DNA of 64,000 nucleotides from Voacanga thouarsii (taxonomy: Eukaryota; Streptophyta; Magnoliopsida; Gentianales; Apocynaceae). The number at the start of each line of letters is the position of its first letter. Position 1 is the stretch's first letter. Shown here piece after piece: positions 36,180 to 48,228 of this stretch. The position numbers were made by a program, and so were the translations under genes. The notes beneath the pieces are model-generated. The model had not been told where the DNA came from and made no database searches. It saw nothing but the letters and a program-made list of their open reading frames with translations. The stretch is from NCBI GenBank assembly GCA_026120185.1, contig JANUWF010001729.1, forward strand, positions 1 to 64,000, written 5' to 3'.

Positions 36180-37744
36180 ACTTCTTCAGAACTAATACTG
36201 TCTGAATATCAAAGTGGCAGATGTTGACAAATCAGTTTGAGGAATTGAAGATGGGTAAGCATGAGTCAGTTGTCGTATTTGGTAACAAACTAAGGGACAT
36301 TGCCAATCAAGCTTATCAACTGGAAGAATAATACTCAGAAAAAGGTTGATTTGGAAAACACTGAGATCTTGGCCACTAAGATTTCAAGCAAAAGTTGCTT
36401 GCCATTGAAGAATGTAGAGATGTTTTAACAATGCGTCTAGATGAACTAATAGGTTCCTTGCAAACCTATCATATGAACTTTCAATCGCAATCAAAATCCA
36501 AAGAAAATGGCATTGCATTTAATGCTAAAGAAGAATCTAATGAAGAAATTAGTTTGCTGACAAGAAGATTCAACAAAATGTTGAGCAAGCTTAAATAGAT
36601 GAAAAAACCTTTGGCAAACTATTCAACATAAAATCTTAAGTTTAACAGAAGATGAACACGGAACTAAAATCCACAGAGAGTAAGAATGTCCCAAAAGGAC
36701 CAAAATATCATAAATGTGGTGGAATTGGTCATATCTAAATTGATTGGGGAAATCTGAAGAAAAAGTTGAAGAACAAGTCGTACAATACTACTTTAAGTGA
36801 TGATGATGATATACAAGATTATGCTGCTGAGCTTAGTTTTGATGAAGGAGATGATTTTGGTTAATTATGCAATGTTGCATTTAATGCAGTAATTGAGAAA
36901 GATTTAATTTTAGAAATACAGACACCAAAAGAAGTTGTTGAAGATAATATGGATAAATATAACAATGATAACGAGGAGATGTCACCAGAAACATTTCTAG
37001 AGGAATGTGAGGTATTGTGCTCAAAATGGCGTGAAGGTGTGAAGCAAATCACAATGTTGAAAAAACAAGTTGAAGGACTTCAATAATTACTTAGTGTTAA
37101 ATGACAAACAATTGAGCGTCATGAAAACAAAGCTAAACAAAAGGAGGAGGAATTGAAAATAAGTAATTAGCAACTGCATCAAACTAATCAAATGCTAATG
37201 GATGCAAAATTAGCCATCAAAAGACTGAATACTAGAAAGGCAAAGTTGGATAAAATTCTCTCTTTCGAAAAATCTCCTTTCGACAAAATTAGATTGGGTT
37301 ATGATGAATCTAACAAGTCTATTATTTCACATTAGATAAGTTTGACAGTTGCAAAAAAGAAAGGACAACTAAGGAAATTCAAACAAAAACCTAAGAAACT
37401 CCAGGTTCATTGTGATTTATGCTCTCTTGCAAGTCATAAATAGAGGAAATATTTGAAGAGATTTAAGGATATTCAACATGGCTGAAAGTCTGTCAAACTC
37501 GACTTTGACAATAGGAAGAAATCTCTAAAGGTGAAGCACATATGCATCAAGAAAGCTGAAATCAAAGCACATATTTTTCACATATCTCTAAAAGCCACAA
37601 TAGAGGGTGTTTGGTATCTTGATAAGGGTTGTTTAAAACACAACACGGGAAAGAATAATTTTCTTGTGAATTATAAATGCAACAGTAGAGGATTAGTCAC
37701 ATTTAGTAATAGATCAAAGAATAAGGTTATTGAAACAGGCACAT
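36180..37744 (+). pseudogene. Element D gag and protease start (copy 2)
   Basis: It is the duplicate of 26,121-27,688, with the same knuckle and protease defects. One base fewer near 36,319 gives AACTGG where unit 1 has AAGCTGG, which shifts the frame of the first gag block relative to unit 1. Other changes near 36,887, 36,920 and 37,173 are at CAG/CTG sites. This copy lies in the original order relative to the downstream protease-integrase at 47,028. Confidence 0.85.
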
Positions 37745-38968
37745 TGTGAAGCTTGAAAAATAAAAACAGAAGCATGCATACAGAGAATAGAAACAAAAAC
37801 GCACAGAACACAGTGGAAGGTTGTTTAAGTTTATACCTTTGCGCGTTAATGTTTTCTTTAGCACTGATGGATTTGAGTGAACAACTAGGACGCTAGCTAC
37901 ACTTGTAGAATCTTTTGGTTGAAATCTTGCTATGTGTCTGCTACGTCTCATTTGCATGAATGCCAACTCCTTTTGAGAACTTAGAATATTTCACTGCCTA
38001 AAGCTTGTTGGTGAAACAATATGGGCGAGGAAAATCGGACTCTGTCTTCCTCAGATCACTATTATTAATTAACAAAACTAAGAAGAACAACCAGAAAGGA
38101 AAACAAGAGAGAGAGAAAAAAAAAAAAACAAAAGCCTCTGCTGGGTTTTTTTTCCCCAAACGTGTATCTTCTGTGAATAAATAACACACGACTAACATAT
38201 GGTAACAAAAACACCGGGGTTTTGATATTTCAAAACACCCGGAAGCTATCAACAAAAGAGGTTTGGCTTAGCCCAAGCTCTTCTGTTCTGTGAATTTAAA
38301 AAACCCTAGTGGTCCAAGTTATTAGGCCATTAATATTATTTATTATTTTTCTTGGACCTAACGAGCCCAAAATAATAAACATTAATTATTTATATTTTAG
38401 GCCTATAAAAATAACTTAATAAATAATTAATGAGTCCAAATAAACTCAAATAATTATTTTAAGTATTTTTATCTAGTTTAGGCCCAGGTTAATTTTTATT
38501 ATTCAATCTGGGTTTAGGCCCTGAATAATTAATTAACTAATTAAATTAAATAATAAATTTTATTTTATTTCTATCGTTCTTTTATTTTATTTTAGTCCAA
38601 TAATAAATTAGACTTCTTGAATAAAATAAAATCCTTTTTAACTGAGACTATTTCCTCTACCCAAAATTAATTAGGACTTATAGGCTATTCCGAGGATCAC
38701 AAAGATATATCGCTTTGGTTACTAAAATGACCAACATATCCATACTATATAAATAGCTGTATTTTGCATTTTAAATATTTCTAATATCTTCATAAAGAGA
38801 TACTGACCCCAAGAACAATGCTACGTTAGCTATGTCTCCTACCTACAAGTGAAATGACTAAAATACCCCTCTACACATCGCCATGTATTTAGAGTGGAAA
38901 AAAGTATACTAACACATCTCTAAAAAATATTTACCATCCTTAAGCTTCTAGTCCAATGATTCATGATT
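37745..38968 (-). repeat. LTR fragment related to element E (copy 2, left part)
   Basis: This is the left part of an LTR that was inserted in the element D protease and then split by the CACTA. It starts TGTGAAGC, and the matching right part ends TTCACA at 47,027, so the ends form a short inverted pair. Together the two parts give about 1.84 kb. The flanking five bases (CACAT and AATAA) do not match, so no clean target duplication is seen. Confidence 0.68.
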
Positions 38969-39396
38969 CACTACAAAAAAAGTGGCTTTTGGCAATGCTT
39001 TTATTTGCAACATAGCAAAATATGTGGTGAAAGCTTAGTTTTTACCACAGTTTTGAATTCCGTGGCATATAAATCTTTTTTGTAATACTTTATTTTGTCA
39101 CAGTCACGTTTTTGTAAGTAAAAGTTCATTTTTACCATAGATTTAAAAATTGTGTGGGTAAAAATAATTTTTTGCCACAAAGATTTGAAATTGTGGGTAA
39201 AAAAATTTTATTATCCACGAGTTTTACTAAATTGTGGAAAAAGTATATTTTATCAAATATTAAAAAATGTCAACATAAAATGGAAGCTTTCATTAGACAC
39301 CATAGTTGAGATAATTATATTGTGTTCAAATCTTGATATTACTATTTTATTAATTTTTATAAAGTTTTTTGGACCAACTACCTAGTTTTTTTCAAA

Positions 39397-41511
39397 TATT
39401 TTCTAGATATTTTGATAGATTATGTGCCAAAATATATCCGATTACCTTCAAATTTTGTCATAATATTTTTCTCAGTAATTTTAACAAATCTAATAGTTGG
39501 ATCATTAATTTGATACGCCTATCTTTATAAATGCGTTAGGTTTTGGATATTTTTCTAAATATTCTACTAGATAATGTGTCAAAATATATCTGATTAGCTT
39601 CGAATTTTGTCATAGCAATTTTCTTAGTAATCTAAACAAATTTAATAACTGGATTATTAATTTGATACGCCTATCTTTGTAAATACGTTAGGTTTTAGAT
39701 ATTTGTTTAGATATTATACTAGATAATATACCAAAAAATATCTGTTTACCTTCAAATTTTGTCATAATATTTTTTTTAAATAATTTTAACAAATAAAATG
39801 GTTGGATCATTAATTTGATATGCCTATCTTTATAGATGCGTTAGGTTTTTTTTTTTTAATATATTTTTAGATATTACGCTAGATTATGTACCAAATTATA
39901 TCCGATAACCTTCAAATTTTGTCATAACACTTTTCTTAGAGATTTTAATAAATCTAACGGTTGGATCGTTAATTTGAAACGCATATATTTATAAATGCAT
40001 TGGGTTTTGGATATTTTTTTAGATAATATACTAGATTATATACCAAAATATATCTGATTACTTTCAAATTTTGTCATAACACTTTTCATAGTAATTTTAA
40101 CAAATCTAATGGTTGGATCATTAATTTGATATGCCTATCTTTATAAATGCATGAGATTTTGGATTTTTTTTTTATATATATTATGCTAGATTATGTACCA
40201 AATTATATCCAATAACCTTAAAATTTTGTCATAATACTTTTATTAGTGATTTTATTAAATTTAATGATTAGATCGTTAATTTGATGCACATGTCTTTGTA
40301 AATACGATAGGTTTTGGATATTTTTTTAGATATTATTTTAGATTGTGTACCAAAATGTATCCGATTACTTTCAAACTTTGTCATAACACTTTTCGTAATA
40401 ATTTTAACAAATTCACCGGTTGGATCATTAATTTCATATGCCTATCTTTGTAAATGCATTAGGTTTTAGATTTTTTTTTTTTAGATATTATGCTTGATTA
40501 TGTACCAAAATATATCCGATTAACTTCAAATATTTCCATAACACTTTTTATAGTGATTTTAAAAAATTTAACGGTTGGTTCGTTAATTTAACATACTTAT
40601 CTTTGTAAATACATTAGGTTTTTTATATTTTTTTAGATACTATGCTAGACTATGTACCAAAATATATCCGATTACATTCAAATTTTTTCATAACATTTTT
40701 CTTATTGATTTTAACAAATCTAATGGTTAGATCATTAATTTGATATGCCTATCTTTATAAATACGTTAGGTTTTGGTTATTTTTTAAAATATGATGATGG
40801 ATTGTGTACCAAAAATCTATCAGATTACCTTAAAATTTTGTCATAACACTTTTCTTAGTAATTTTAACAAATTTTGACGATTAGATTGTTAATTTGATAT
40901 ATCTATCTTTGTAAATGCGTTAGGTTTTGGATATTTTTAAAGATATTATGCTAAATTATGCGTTAAAATATATCTGATTACCTTCAAATTTAGTCACAAT
41001 ATTTTTATTCATGATTTTAACATATCTAATGGTTGAATCTTTAATTTAATATGCCTATATTTGTAAATGTATTAGGTTTTGGATATTTTTTTAGATATTA
41101 TTCTAGATTATATGCCAAAATATATCTGATTACCTTCAAATTTTGACATAACATTTTTATTAGCGATTTTAATATATCTAATGGTTGGATCTTTAATTTA
41201 ATATGCCTATATTTGTAAATGTATTAGGTTTTGGATATTTTTTTAGATATTATTCTAGTTTATGTACCAAATTATATCTGATTACCTTTAAATTTTGTCA
41301 TAACACTTTTTTTAGTAATTTTAACAAATCTAACGGTTGGATTATTAATTTGATATGCCTATCTTAGTAAATACTTTAGATTTTGGATATTTTTCTAGAT
41401 ATTATGGTAGATTTTATGTCAAAATATACCCGATTGCCTTCAAACTTTGTCATAACACTTTTCCTAATGATTTTAAGAAATCTAATTATTGGATCATTAA
41501 TTTGGTATGCC
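39397..41511 (+). repeat. 152-bp tandem array inside the CACTA (copy 2)
   Basis: It duplicates 29,341-31,455 with the same unit boundaries and only a few base changes. Divergence between units is far greater than between the two copies of the array, so the array formed long before the 10-kb duplication. Confidence 0.92.
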
Positions 41512-42096
41512 AATATGTATTTAATGCATATATATTAATATATATTCATATGTTATATTAACACACACACACACACACACACACAGATAGAGAGATAACG
41601 GATTCTAATTTTTTCTGAATAAATAAAAATTAGAAATAATAGAATTGATTTTAATTTGTTACTTAATGAAAAAAATTAAGATTTATAACTAAATGAGAAA
41701 AGTATATTTAAATTTAATATTACTATTTTTGGACTGATAATATTTCGTTCAATATGGTCTATTGAGATTTGGTCAATGAAAATTGATATCTTTTTTAATT
41801 ATAGATCATTTCAAAAATTTTATATATCATTTTCAGTTGGACCATGTATAAGATGAGATCATTAATATTTTTAAATTTTTTATTTTTTTTAAGTACAGGT
41901 TTTTTATAATTTTATAAAAAATCTATTATTCTAAATAAATTTTTAAAAAAATATTAAAATTTTATTTTTTGTCAATCAATAAATTAATTTTATTTCGCTT
42001 AATATTTATAAATTTATAACAATAATAATGTTAATAGTAAATAAATAAATTGAGTAGCAAATATACTATTTCAAGTTTTAATATGTATAAGTAGAT

Positions 42097-42139
<43 letters not shown>

Positions 42140-42215
42140 GTGTATATGTATGTGTATATGTTTATATATTTATGTATATGTATATATACAGATATATATA
42201 TATATATACAAATAA

Positions 42216-42251
<36 letters not shown>

Positions 42252-42312
42252 TAATAAGTATTTAACCCAAAATCCTTCTTCCCCAAAATAGAAATCCAAT
42301 TATATAGAAATC

Positions 42313-42720
42313 TCTCGTCCCCATAATCGCTGCCTTGCCATGGCAACAACCGCCTCTCGGCCGCTATCGAAGCTCTATGACCTTGACATTACAGTCACGA
42401 TGGGAGAGGTGGGGAGTCGGAGAGGGGCGAAGGAGGGATTCTGATGGAGGTGGTAGAGCTCTAGCGGCACCAGGGACGAAGGCTCCTCCTGCGGTTAATA
42501 GGAACGTAGCAGCGGCAGCTCATGCAACGGCCACGATGGGAGAGTCAAGGAGTAGGAGAGCAGCGAATGAGGGATTCTGATGGAGGTGGTGGAGCTCTAG
42601 CGGCACCAAGGATGAAGGCTCCTCTTGGGGCTAATGAGAAAGCAGCTGCGGTAGCTCCTGCGGTGGCCACATAGGAGAGGCGGGGAGTCGAAGAGGGCCG
42701 AAAAATGAAGAGGTTGTGGA
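42313..42720 (+). other. GC-rich island with a 136-bp tandem repeat in the CACTA
   Basis: This is the most GC-rich stretch of the CACTA. The block GGGATTCTGATGGAGGTGGT and its following sequence occur at 42,435 and 42,571, a 136-bp period. An 81-codon frame (42,335-42,580) is rich in arginine and alanine but has no motif. The base composition differs sharply from its surroundings, which suggests a captured host fragment, such as a 5' exon or promoter-proximal region. I cannot identify a source gene. Confidence 0.6.
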
Positions 42721-44528
42721 TATGCTACCTTAGACAGTGGTGGATGATGATGGGTTTGTGTCGAATTTCATTTCCCTTATTTTTGAAGATTTCAGCTTTT
42801 ACGGGTTTTTTTATTGTGCCTGAGTTTTGAAATTTTGTGCATGATCTAATGAATTCAATTAATGGGTTTGTGATTTTGTATAGTAATTAGACTGTTTTGT
42901 ACTAATTTCGTTCGGAATTTATATGTGAATGAGTTAACATTTTGAGGAGATTGCTATATATTTAATCTTTAAGCCCAATGCGTATCTTGAGCTAAGGTCC
43001 TAATATGATTTTGAGAAGGATGGGAGGTTTTTATTGTAATGGTAGTTTAGCTTTTTATGAGTTTTTGTGGATTGCATTTTGTAAAGGAGCCTAGATTTGT
43101 GATTAGCATGAATTCTTTGAGAAGGTTGAGGTGTAATTAAATTTTAAAAGTGCTATGTGTTTGTTTTTGGTAATGTGGCAATGAGATTATTGAGCTAATA
43201 TCATGTTCTGTTTTCATGATCTTGTGAAAAATGGGATATATATGAGAAAGTGTACTTCTTTTTGTATTTCGTTTTAAGTTAAGGAAAGTTATTCTAATCT
43301 CTATTGAATGAATTGGTGGGAGATTTTGATTGATATGACTACATTGATTGGGCTAAATTAGTACACGAGAGGTGATATGTTTTCTTCTTGCCATGGGTAT
43401 CACATAGCTTTGCTTTTTGGAATAAGAGGAATACTATACCAAATGTCTATATGAATGAATTGTTTTTCTTTGCATTGATTGATCCATTCCTGTATTTTTG
43501 TTTACTGGTTTTTTTATCATGAATTTGAGCCTTCATTTGTGTGGTTTGAGCCTTCAAACTATCTTTATTGAAGGGTTAATTTTCCTAGCTTTTGAGGATA
43601 GATTTATGCTTCCATTCTTGTTGAACTTTATTGAACAAAAGTCCACTATTTTGGCATGCTTCTGAGTGACAAAATTGTAGCCTTGTTTCTTGTGATTAAG
43701 AGCTGATTTGGAGGCCCATTCATGTCACTGCCAAAGTGGTATCATAGCTACAAAGTTTTGATTTCAATCAAGCTTTTTTTTTGTTGGGCAAAATGTACAA
43801 ATTTCTTCAAGAACATTTCATACAAAATTAAAAATCTCGGAACTCTTATTAGGCTATTTTTTTATAGCTATAGAATTCAAATCTTTGCCATTTCCTTACT
43901 GTGAAGTTGTTTCTTGATATTAAGTTGATCGTATTGGGAATGAAATTTGCTTGTGAACTTTGAGTATTGAATAGTTACGAGGGTGAAATTTCTTACTTGT
44001 CTTGAGTGACAAATTTTGTGCACACCAAGTGTTTAACATAGTGTCTTATGCCTTTGCAATGCACTTATGAGTATTCTATTGCTTTCATCCTTGAAATATC
44101 ATTGTTTCCTTGCATATTAACTTATTTTTAGTGGGATAAAACTTTTTGTTTGCTACCAAGAAGTTTTTTCATTTGTGCTCAATGCTAAAGCATGAAAATA
44201 ATTGGTGCATCTTTAGCTCATATCAATTTATCTCTTAAATCCTAAATTCCTTGTGTTGTCATTGTCTTGGGTGAATATGTTGATCATCAAATTGTTCTCT
44301 TAAGGTTGTGATGGCATCACATTACTTGATTACCCTTATTTGAACTCCTTGCCTGTCAAGTATTTGATAAAATACTTAAATATTTCTACAAAGGTATATA
44401 TGAATTCTTAGCTTTTATCTATCATTTTCTTTTGACTTTTTTGTTATATTTCTTGTTATTGGTGGATTGTATACCTAGATTAAAATTTTCTTATGATATT
44501 CGGGATTAATTTGAGCATTATCTATCTT
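42721..44528 (+). other. Unassigned interior of the CACTA
   Basis: T-rich sequence without a protein-like frame or tandem repeat. It reads like plant intron or UTR sequence (long T tracts, many stops). It may belong to the same captured fragment as the GC-rich island, but this is a guess. Confidence 0.4.
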
Positions 44529-44870
44529 TGAGTTATGGTTTTCTATGTTAACAATCATGATAAATGTATATGTACCAAAGAATATAATGAAGAACATATA
44601 ATATTATGTCTATATGTGGATGATATTCTAAATTTTGAGATAAATCTAGACATTATTCACAAAGTGAAAAGTTATTTATCAGACAAATTTGAAATGAAAG
44701 ATTTGGTAGAAGCTCAATTTTAGGTATGAGATTGAGAAGAACTCAAGGACAAATATATTTAGATCAATCTATTGCTTTTGAAAAGATGTTGGAAAGGTTT
44801 AGATTTTATGATGTTAAACACGTGTCCACTCTATTTTATTGTCCTAGATCAAGAATGGAGTTGCTTTTTT
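44529..44870 (+). pseudogene. Copia RT fragment inside the CACTA
   Basis: Frame 44,535-44,723 shows EEHIILCLYVDDIL with an intact YVDD, then KVKSYLSDKFEMKDLVEAQF and a stop. The next frame, from 44,726, continues with RRTQGQIYLDQSIAFEKMLE and RFRFYDVKHVSTL. This is the palm-to-connection part of a copia RT. It belongs to none of the other elements described here, and no LTR or flanking domain is present, so it is a captured or left-over scrap. Confidence 0.85.
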
Positions 44871-45959
44871 TTTTGTTTTTTAATATATTTCCACCTTTTT
44901 CTTTTCCTTTTCATGTCAAGGCAATTTCTTGAAAGCCACTCACTTATATATAGAAATAGCTTAACAAAATATGGATTTCAAAGATAAAAAATGCAACATG
45001 TTATGTAGTTTTTGTTTTATATCTGGCTTTTGTGCTTTTCTGGCTTTTGTGCAACATGTAATGCAACATGTTAGCTGAATTATATCTGGCTTTTGTACTT
45101 TTCCGGTAATGATATGTAGTTTTTGTTTTATAAAATTTTCTTCTTGTTTCTTCTTCCAATTTCTTCTCCGAAAGATGAAGCATTATGGTGTTTCTACCAA
45201 TAGAAATTAAATAGGAATTGAAACCAGTACATATAATCTTTTAGAATTTTCAGGAATTTTTTGACATTTTTTTCATCCTCTTGTGGGATGGTATTCTTAG
45301 AAGTTTCAAAGTTATTTACAAAAGTGAGTTTGCCAGTGTACACCAACCATTTTTGTTCCTTGTCATTTTTAACTTCAAGGAACTCCGTGATTGAAAATGA
45401 TCATGATTCCAAATTTTATGTTAAAGTGGATGATTACATATATCTGAAACCAGATTTTTAGTGACTTTAGAAATTCAAATTTGTTGCTTTATTAAGAAGT
45501 AATCTTGTCCTTTTTTTTCTTAATGACAAGAGGAATGAATATCAAGGTGGCCGAAGGTTCATTTAATTATAATATTGTTTGTTGTCCTCAATGAATTTTT
45601 ATGACTTCTAATGGATGTCATGGTTAGAATTGTGATTTTGTTTTGGACTATTTTGAACTAATATCAAGGATTAGATTCATGATACTTATTAGACTCCATT
45701 TAGGTTTTTTTTTTTTATGTGTATATTAAGTTATTATTAATGGAAGATGGCATTTTGAATGTTCATTCAATGGATGATAGTTGATTGTTAATATTAGAGT
45801 TTTCATAGTTCTATATGTATAGTAGATGGTCTTGTTAAAGTAGAAGGGGAAAAAAGTTGTCAATATCATCATATTGAATTCAATGTTCATTCACTATGGA
45901 TGTAAAAAATATGAAAATCTGTCCAAAAATTACATACTATTTTTTCTAAAGCTTTAAAA
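44871..45959 (+). other. Right interior of the CACTA, small local repeats
   Basis: Between 45,000 and 45,135 the phrase ATATCTGGCTTTTGT and the phrase TGTAGTTTTTGTTTTAT each recur two or three times. The rest is T-rich, without a recognisable gene. Confidence 0.5.
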
Positions 45960-46413
45960 TGTGGCAAAAAGTATTAATTACAACAACAAGAAAATCGTAG
46001 CAAATGGGCATTACCCACGGTTATGTCAATTTGGAAAAGAACCGTAACAAAAAGGATTATTTTCAATAGAAATTTAATTGTAACAAATAATATTCCCCAC
46101 AGCTGTAAAATGTTAAAAAAATCGTGACAAAAAATAAAAATCTTTGCCAACAGTTAATAACCGTTACGAAAAACTGTGGCAAAAGTCTATGAACAAATAC
46201 CACACTTTATTTACAACGACTCTAAAACTGTGGTAAATCCGTGACAAAAGGTATTCCCCACGGCTACACAACTGTGCCAAACTTTTTGCAACGACCGTAA
46301 TGCCCACGCCTCGAAAACCGTGGCATTTCCATGGCAAAAATGTATTTGCCATAGTTTTGGCTAATTTCGCCACACTTTCTCTGGTGTTGCCAAAAGTCAC
46401 TTTTTTTGTAGTG
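45960..46413 (+). repeat. Right subterminal repeats of the CACTA
   Basis: Short motifs such as AAACCGTGGCA, CCGTGACAAAA and AACTGTGGCAAAA are repeated in both orientations up to the terminus. Matching motifs occupy 38,985-39,240 at the left end. Such repeats bind the element-encoded protein in known CACTA systems. Confidence 0.8.
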
Positions 46414-47027
46414 ACTCCTTGGAATATTTTCACTCTCCAAGAGAGCCTAAAGCAAATATCCATGTTTTGTTTCTCAGGGCCTTGGATAATTTGATCATTC
46501 GGGCAACCACAAGGGGCGATATAGTATAGAAGTTATTTTGCACAAGTTTGTGTTAACTAATTAGTAACATATACCCAATATACAAGTATATTGGTCTTAC
46601 AAAAGAACCTCAACTATAGTGCATCAAAACATACCCTTCCAGCTTCGTTAGACCACCAACTCATACTCATGCTGTAGAGTATAAGTCCATGCTATAGCGG
46701 TAGTAATCTAGGTTTCTACCACATAGTACTTTTAGAAACCACTATTACAGATCTAGTTCTACGTATTCGAAATATACTTGTGTTATGAAATGAGAAGACT
46801 ATTTATTGGCTAAAGGTAAGCTATTCTAAATTTAGAATTCATAACACAATAACCTTACCATGATGAGATTCCCATTCTCATCATTCGGTTAAGAACTATA
46901 GTTTATGTGCTAAGTAACCCATGGTCCATACCTTACTATGAAAGGCCTCCATTCACATGAACCATTTATTTAAACAAAATAGGTCTTTTCTAATAAAATT
47001 GTGTACAAAGGAAAAAAAGAATTCACA
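46414..47027 (-). repeat. LTR fragment related to element E (right part)
   Basis: The reverse complement of 46,570-46,690 matches 61,970-62,090 in the 3' LTR of element E. It runs to TTCACA at 47,027, after which element D protease resumes. It is the other half of the LTR at 37,745-38,968. Confidence 0.7.
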
Positions 47028-47692
47028 AATAATTTCTGAGTATTGATGGTCTAAAGGCAAATCCGATAAGCATTAGTTAGTTGTGTGATGACAATATGTT
47101 GGTTAACTTTAACAAATTTAAGTGTCTTGTTGTTTACAAAAATAGGAATTGTGTGATTACGAGAAATAGAATATCGAATTATTGTTATCAGATATGGATG
47201 TCAAATGCCTACAATTGTTTGTTATCTAAATCTAATAAAACTGAAATACGGCAACAGAAGTTAGGACATGTTAATTATAAGTAGTTGGAGACATTGAGTT
47301 CAACTGGAACTATTTGTGGATTATCTAAGCTAGGTAAGTCTACTAAGAACATTTGTGTTGCATGTCAAAATGGTAAGCTGATCCAAAAATCACATAGAAG
47401 AGTTTAATAAATTGTCACAATATCAATTGTTGAACTTATTCATATAAATTTGTTTGGACCAACTCAGACAAAAAGTGTTGGTAGAAAAAGATCTGTTATG
47501 GTCTGCATTAATCATTATTCCGAATTCACTTGGGTAAGTTTTTTTAATAAAAAATTAGAGGCTTTTTGGAAGTTACACTTGAATCTACAAATTCATAAAA
47601 GAGTAAAGGTAAAAATATTAAGAACTGATCATGGAAGAGAATTTGACAATAAACTATTCGACGAATTTTGTGTTGAGAATGGAATTCAACAG
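47028..47692 (+). pseudogene. Element D protease end and integrase start
   Basis: It resumes with LSIDGLKANPIS, the end of protease, then the pre-integrase block (KLGHVNYK, CVACQNGKLIQKSHRRV) with stops. The catalytic core follows in 47,450-47,692: LFGPTQTKSVGRKRSVMVCI preceded by asparagine where the first catalytic aspartate is expected, then ILRTDHGREFDN with the second aspartate kept. It is cut at codon Q of GIQQ by a solo LTR. Confidence 0.87.
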
Positions 47693-48228
47693 TGTAACAT
47701 CCCTCCCTGAGCAGTCTTGAGATAGGAGATATTTTACTTCATTGGTGAACTTTAGGGTATAATATGAGAATGATTTAAGAGGAATTATTGGATAATAGTA
47801 GGAAATGGAAGAAACAAGAATATCATAGAAGAAGGAAAAATAAGAAAGAATAAATTATTTGGAGGAAAATGATTGGTTATATTGAAAATATATTATATAT
47901 GTATAGAGACTTGATAAGTGTTAATAGAGAAAGTGGCTTACTAATTAATGGTGGAAAAGAGAGGAAAAAGTTAATTGGCCCAATAAGCTCTTAAAACTAA
48001 TGGAGTGGTGGCCTAGTTCATGTAATAAATCTTTAGATATTTTGGTACAATGAGTACAACAAAAGCTCATTGGACTTTATGTCATTCTAGAAAATTCTCC
48101 TACTTTCTATTTTACTCTATTAGATTCCATTAGCTTCTACTTTATTCCATTATCTTCCATCATCTTCCATTACTTTCCATAACCTTTTTCTAACTTCTAA
48201 AGGTTTCTATTACTTGATGGTGGCCCAC

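Larger units (their letters stand above)
32237..42312 (+). repeat. 10-kb tandem duplication, unit 2
   Basis: This is the second copy, 10,076 bp. It differs from unit 1 by scattered changes, by longer (TG)n and (TA)n tracts near 42.1 kb, and by a set of changes at CAG/CTG sites. After 42,312 the CACTA element continues with sequence not present after unit 1, so unit 2 keeps the original right-hand context and unit 1 the original left-hand context. Confidence 0.95.
38969..46413 (+). mobile_element. Complete non-autonomous CACTA element, 7.4 kb
   Basis: The left end CACTACAAAAAAAGTGGC and the complement of the right end CACTACAAAAAAAGTGAC differ by one base in the first 27. The flanking triplets are ATT (38,966-38,968) and ACT (46,414-46,416), a 3-bp target duplication with one change. 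Both subterminal regions have many 'ccgtggca' or 'ccacag' type repeats in both orientations, as expected for transposase binding in En/Spm elements. Inside are a 152-bp array, a GC-rich island (42,313-42,720), a copia RT fragment (44,529-44,870) and otherwise unassigned DNA. No TNP1/TNP2-like protein is encoded. Confidence 0.9.

Noticed and set aside
42335..42580. Arg/Ala-rich 81-codon frame as a possible gene
   Set aside because: It has no recognised domain and comes from a GC-rich tandem repeat; kept only as a possible captured fragment.
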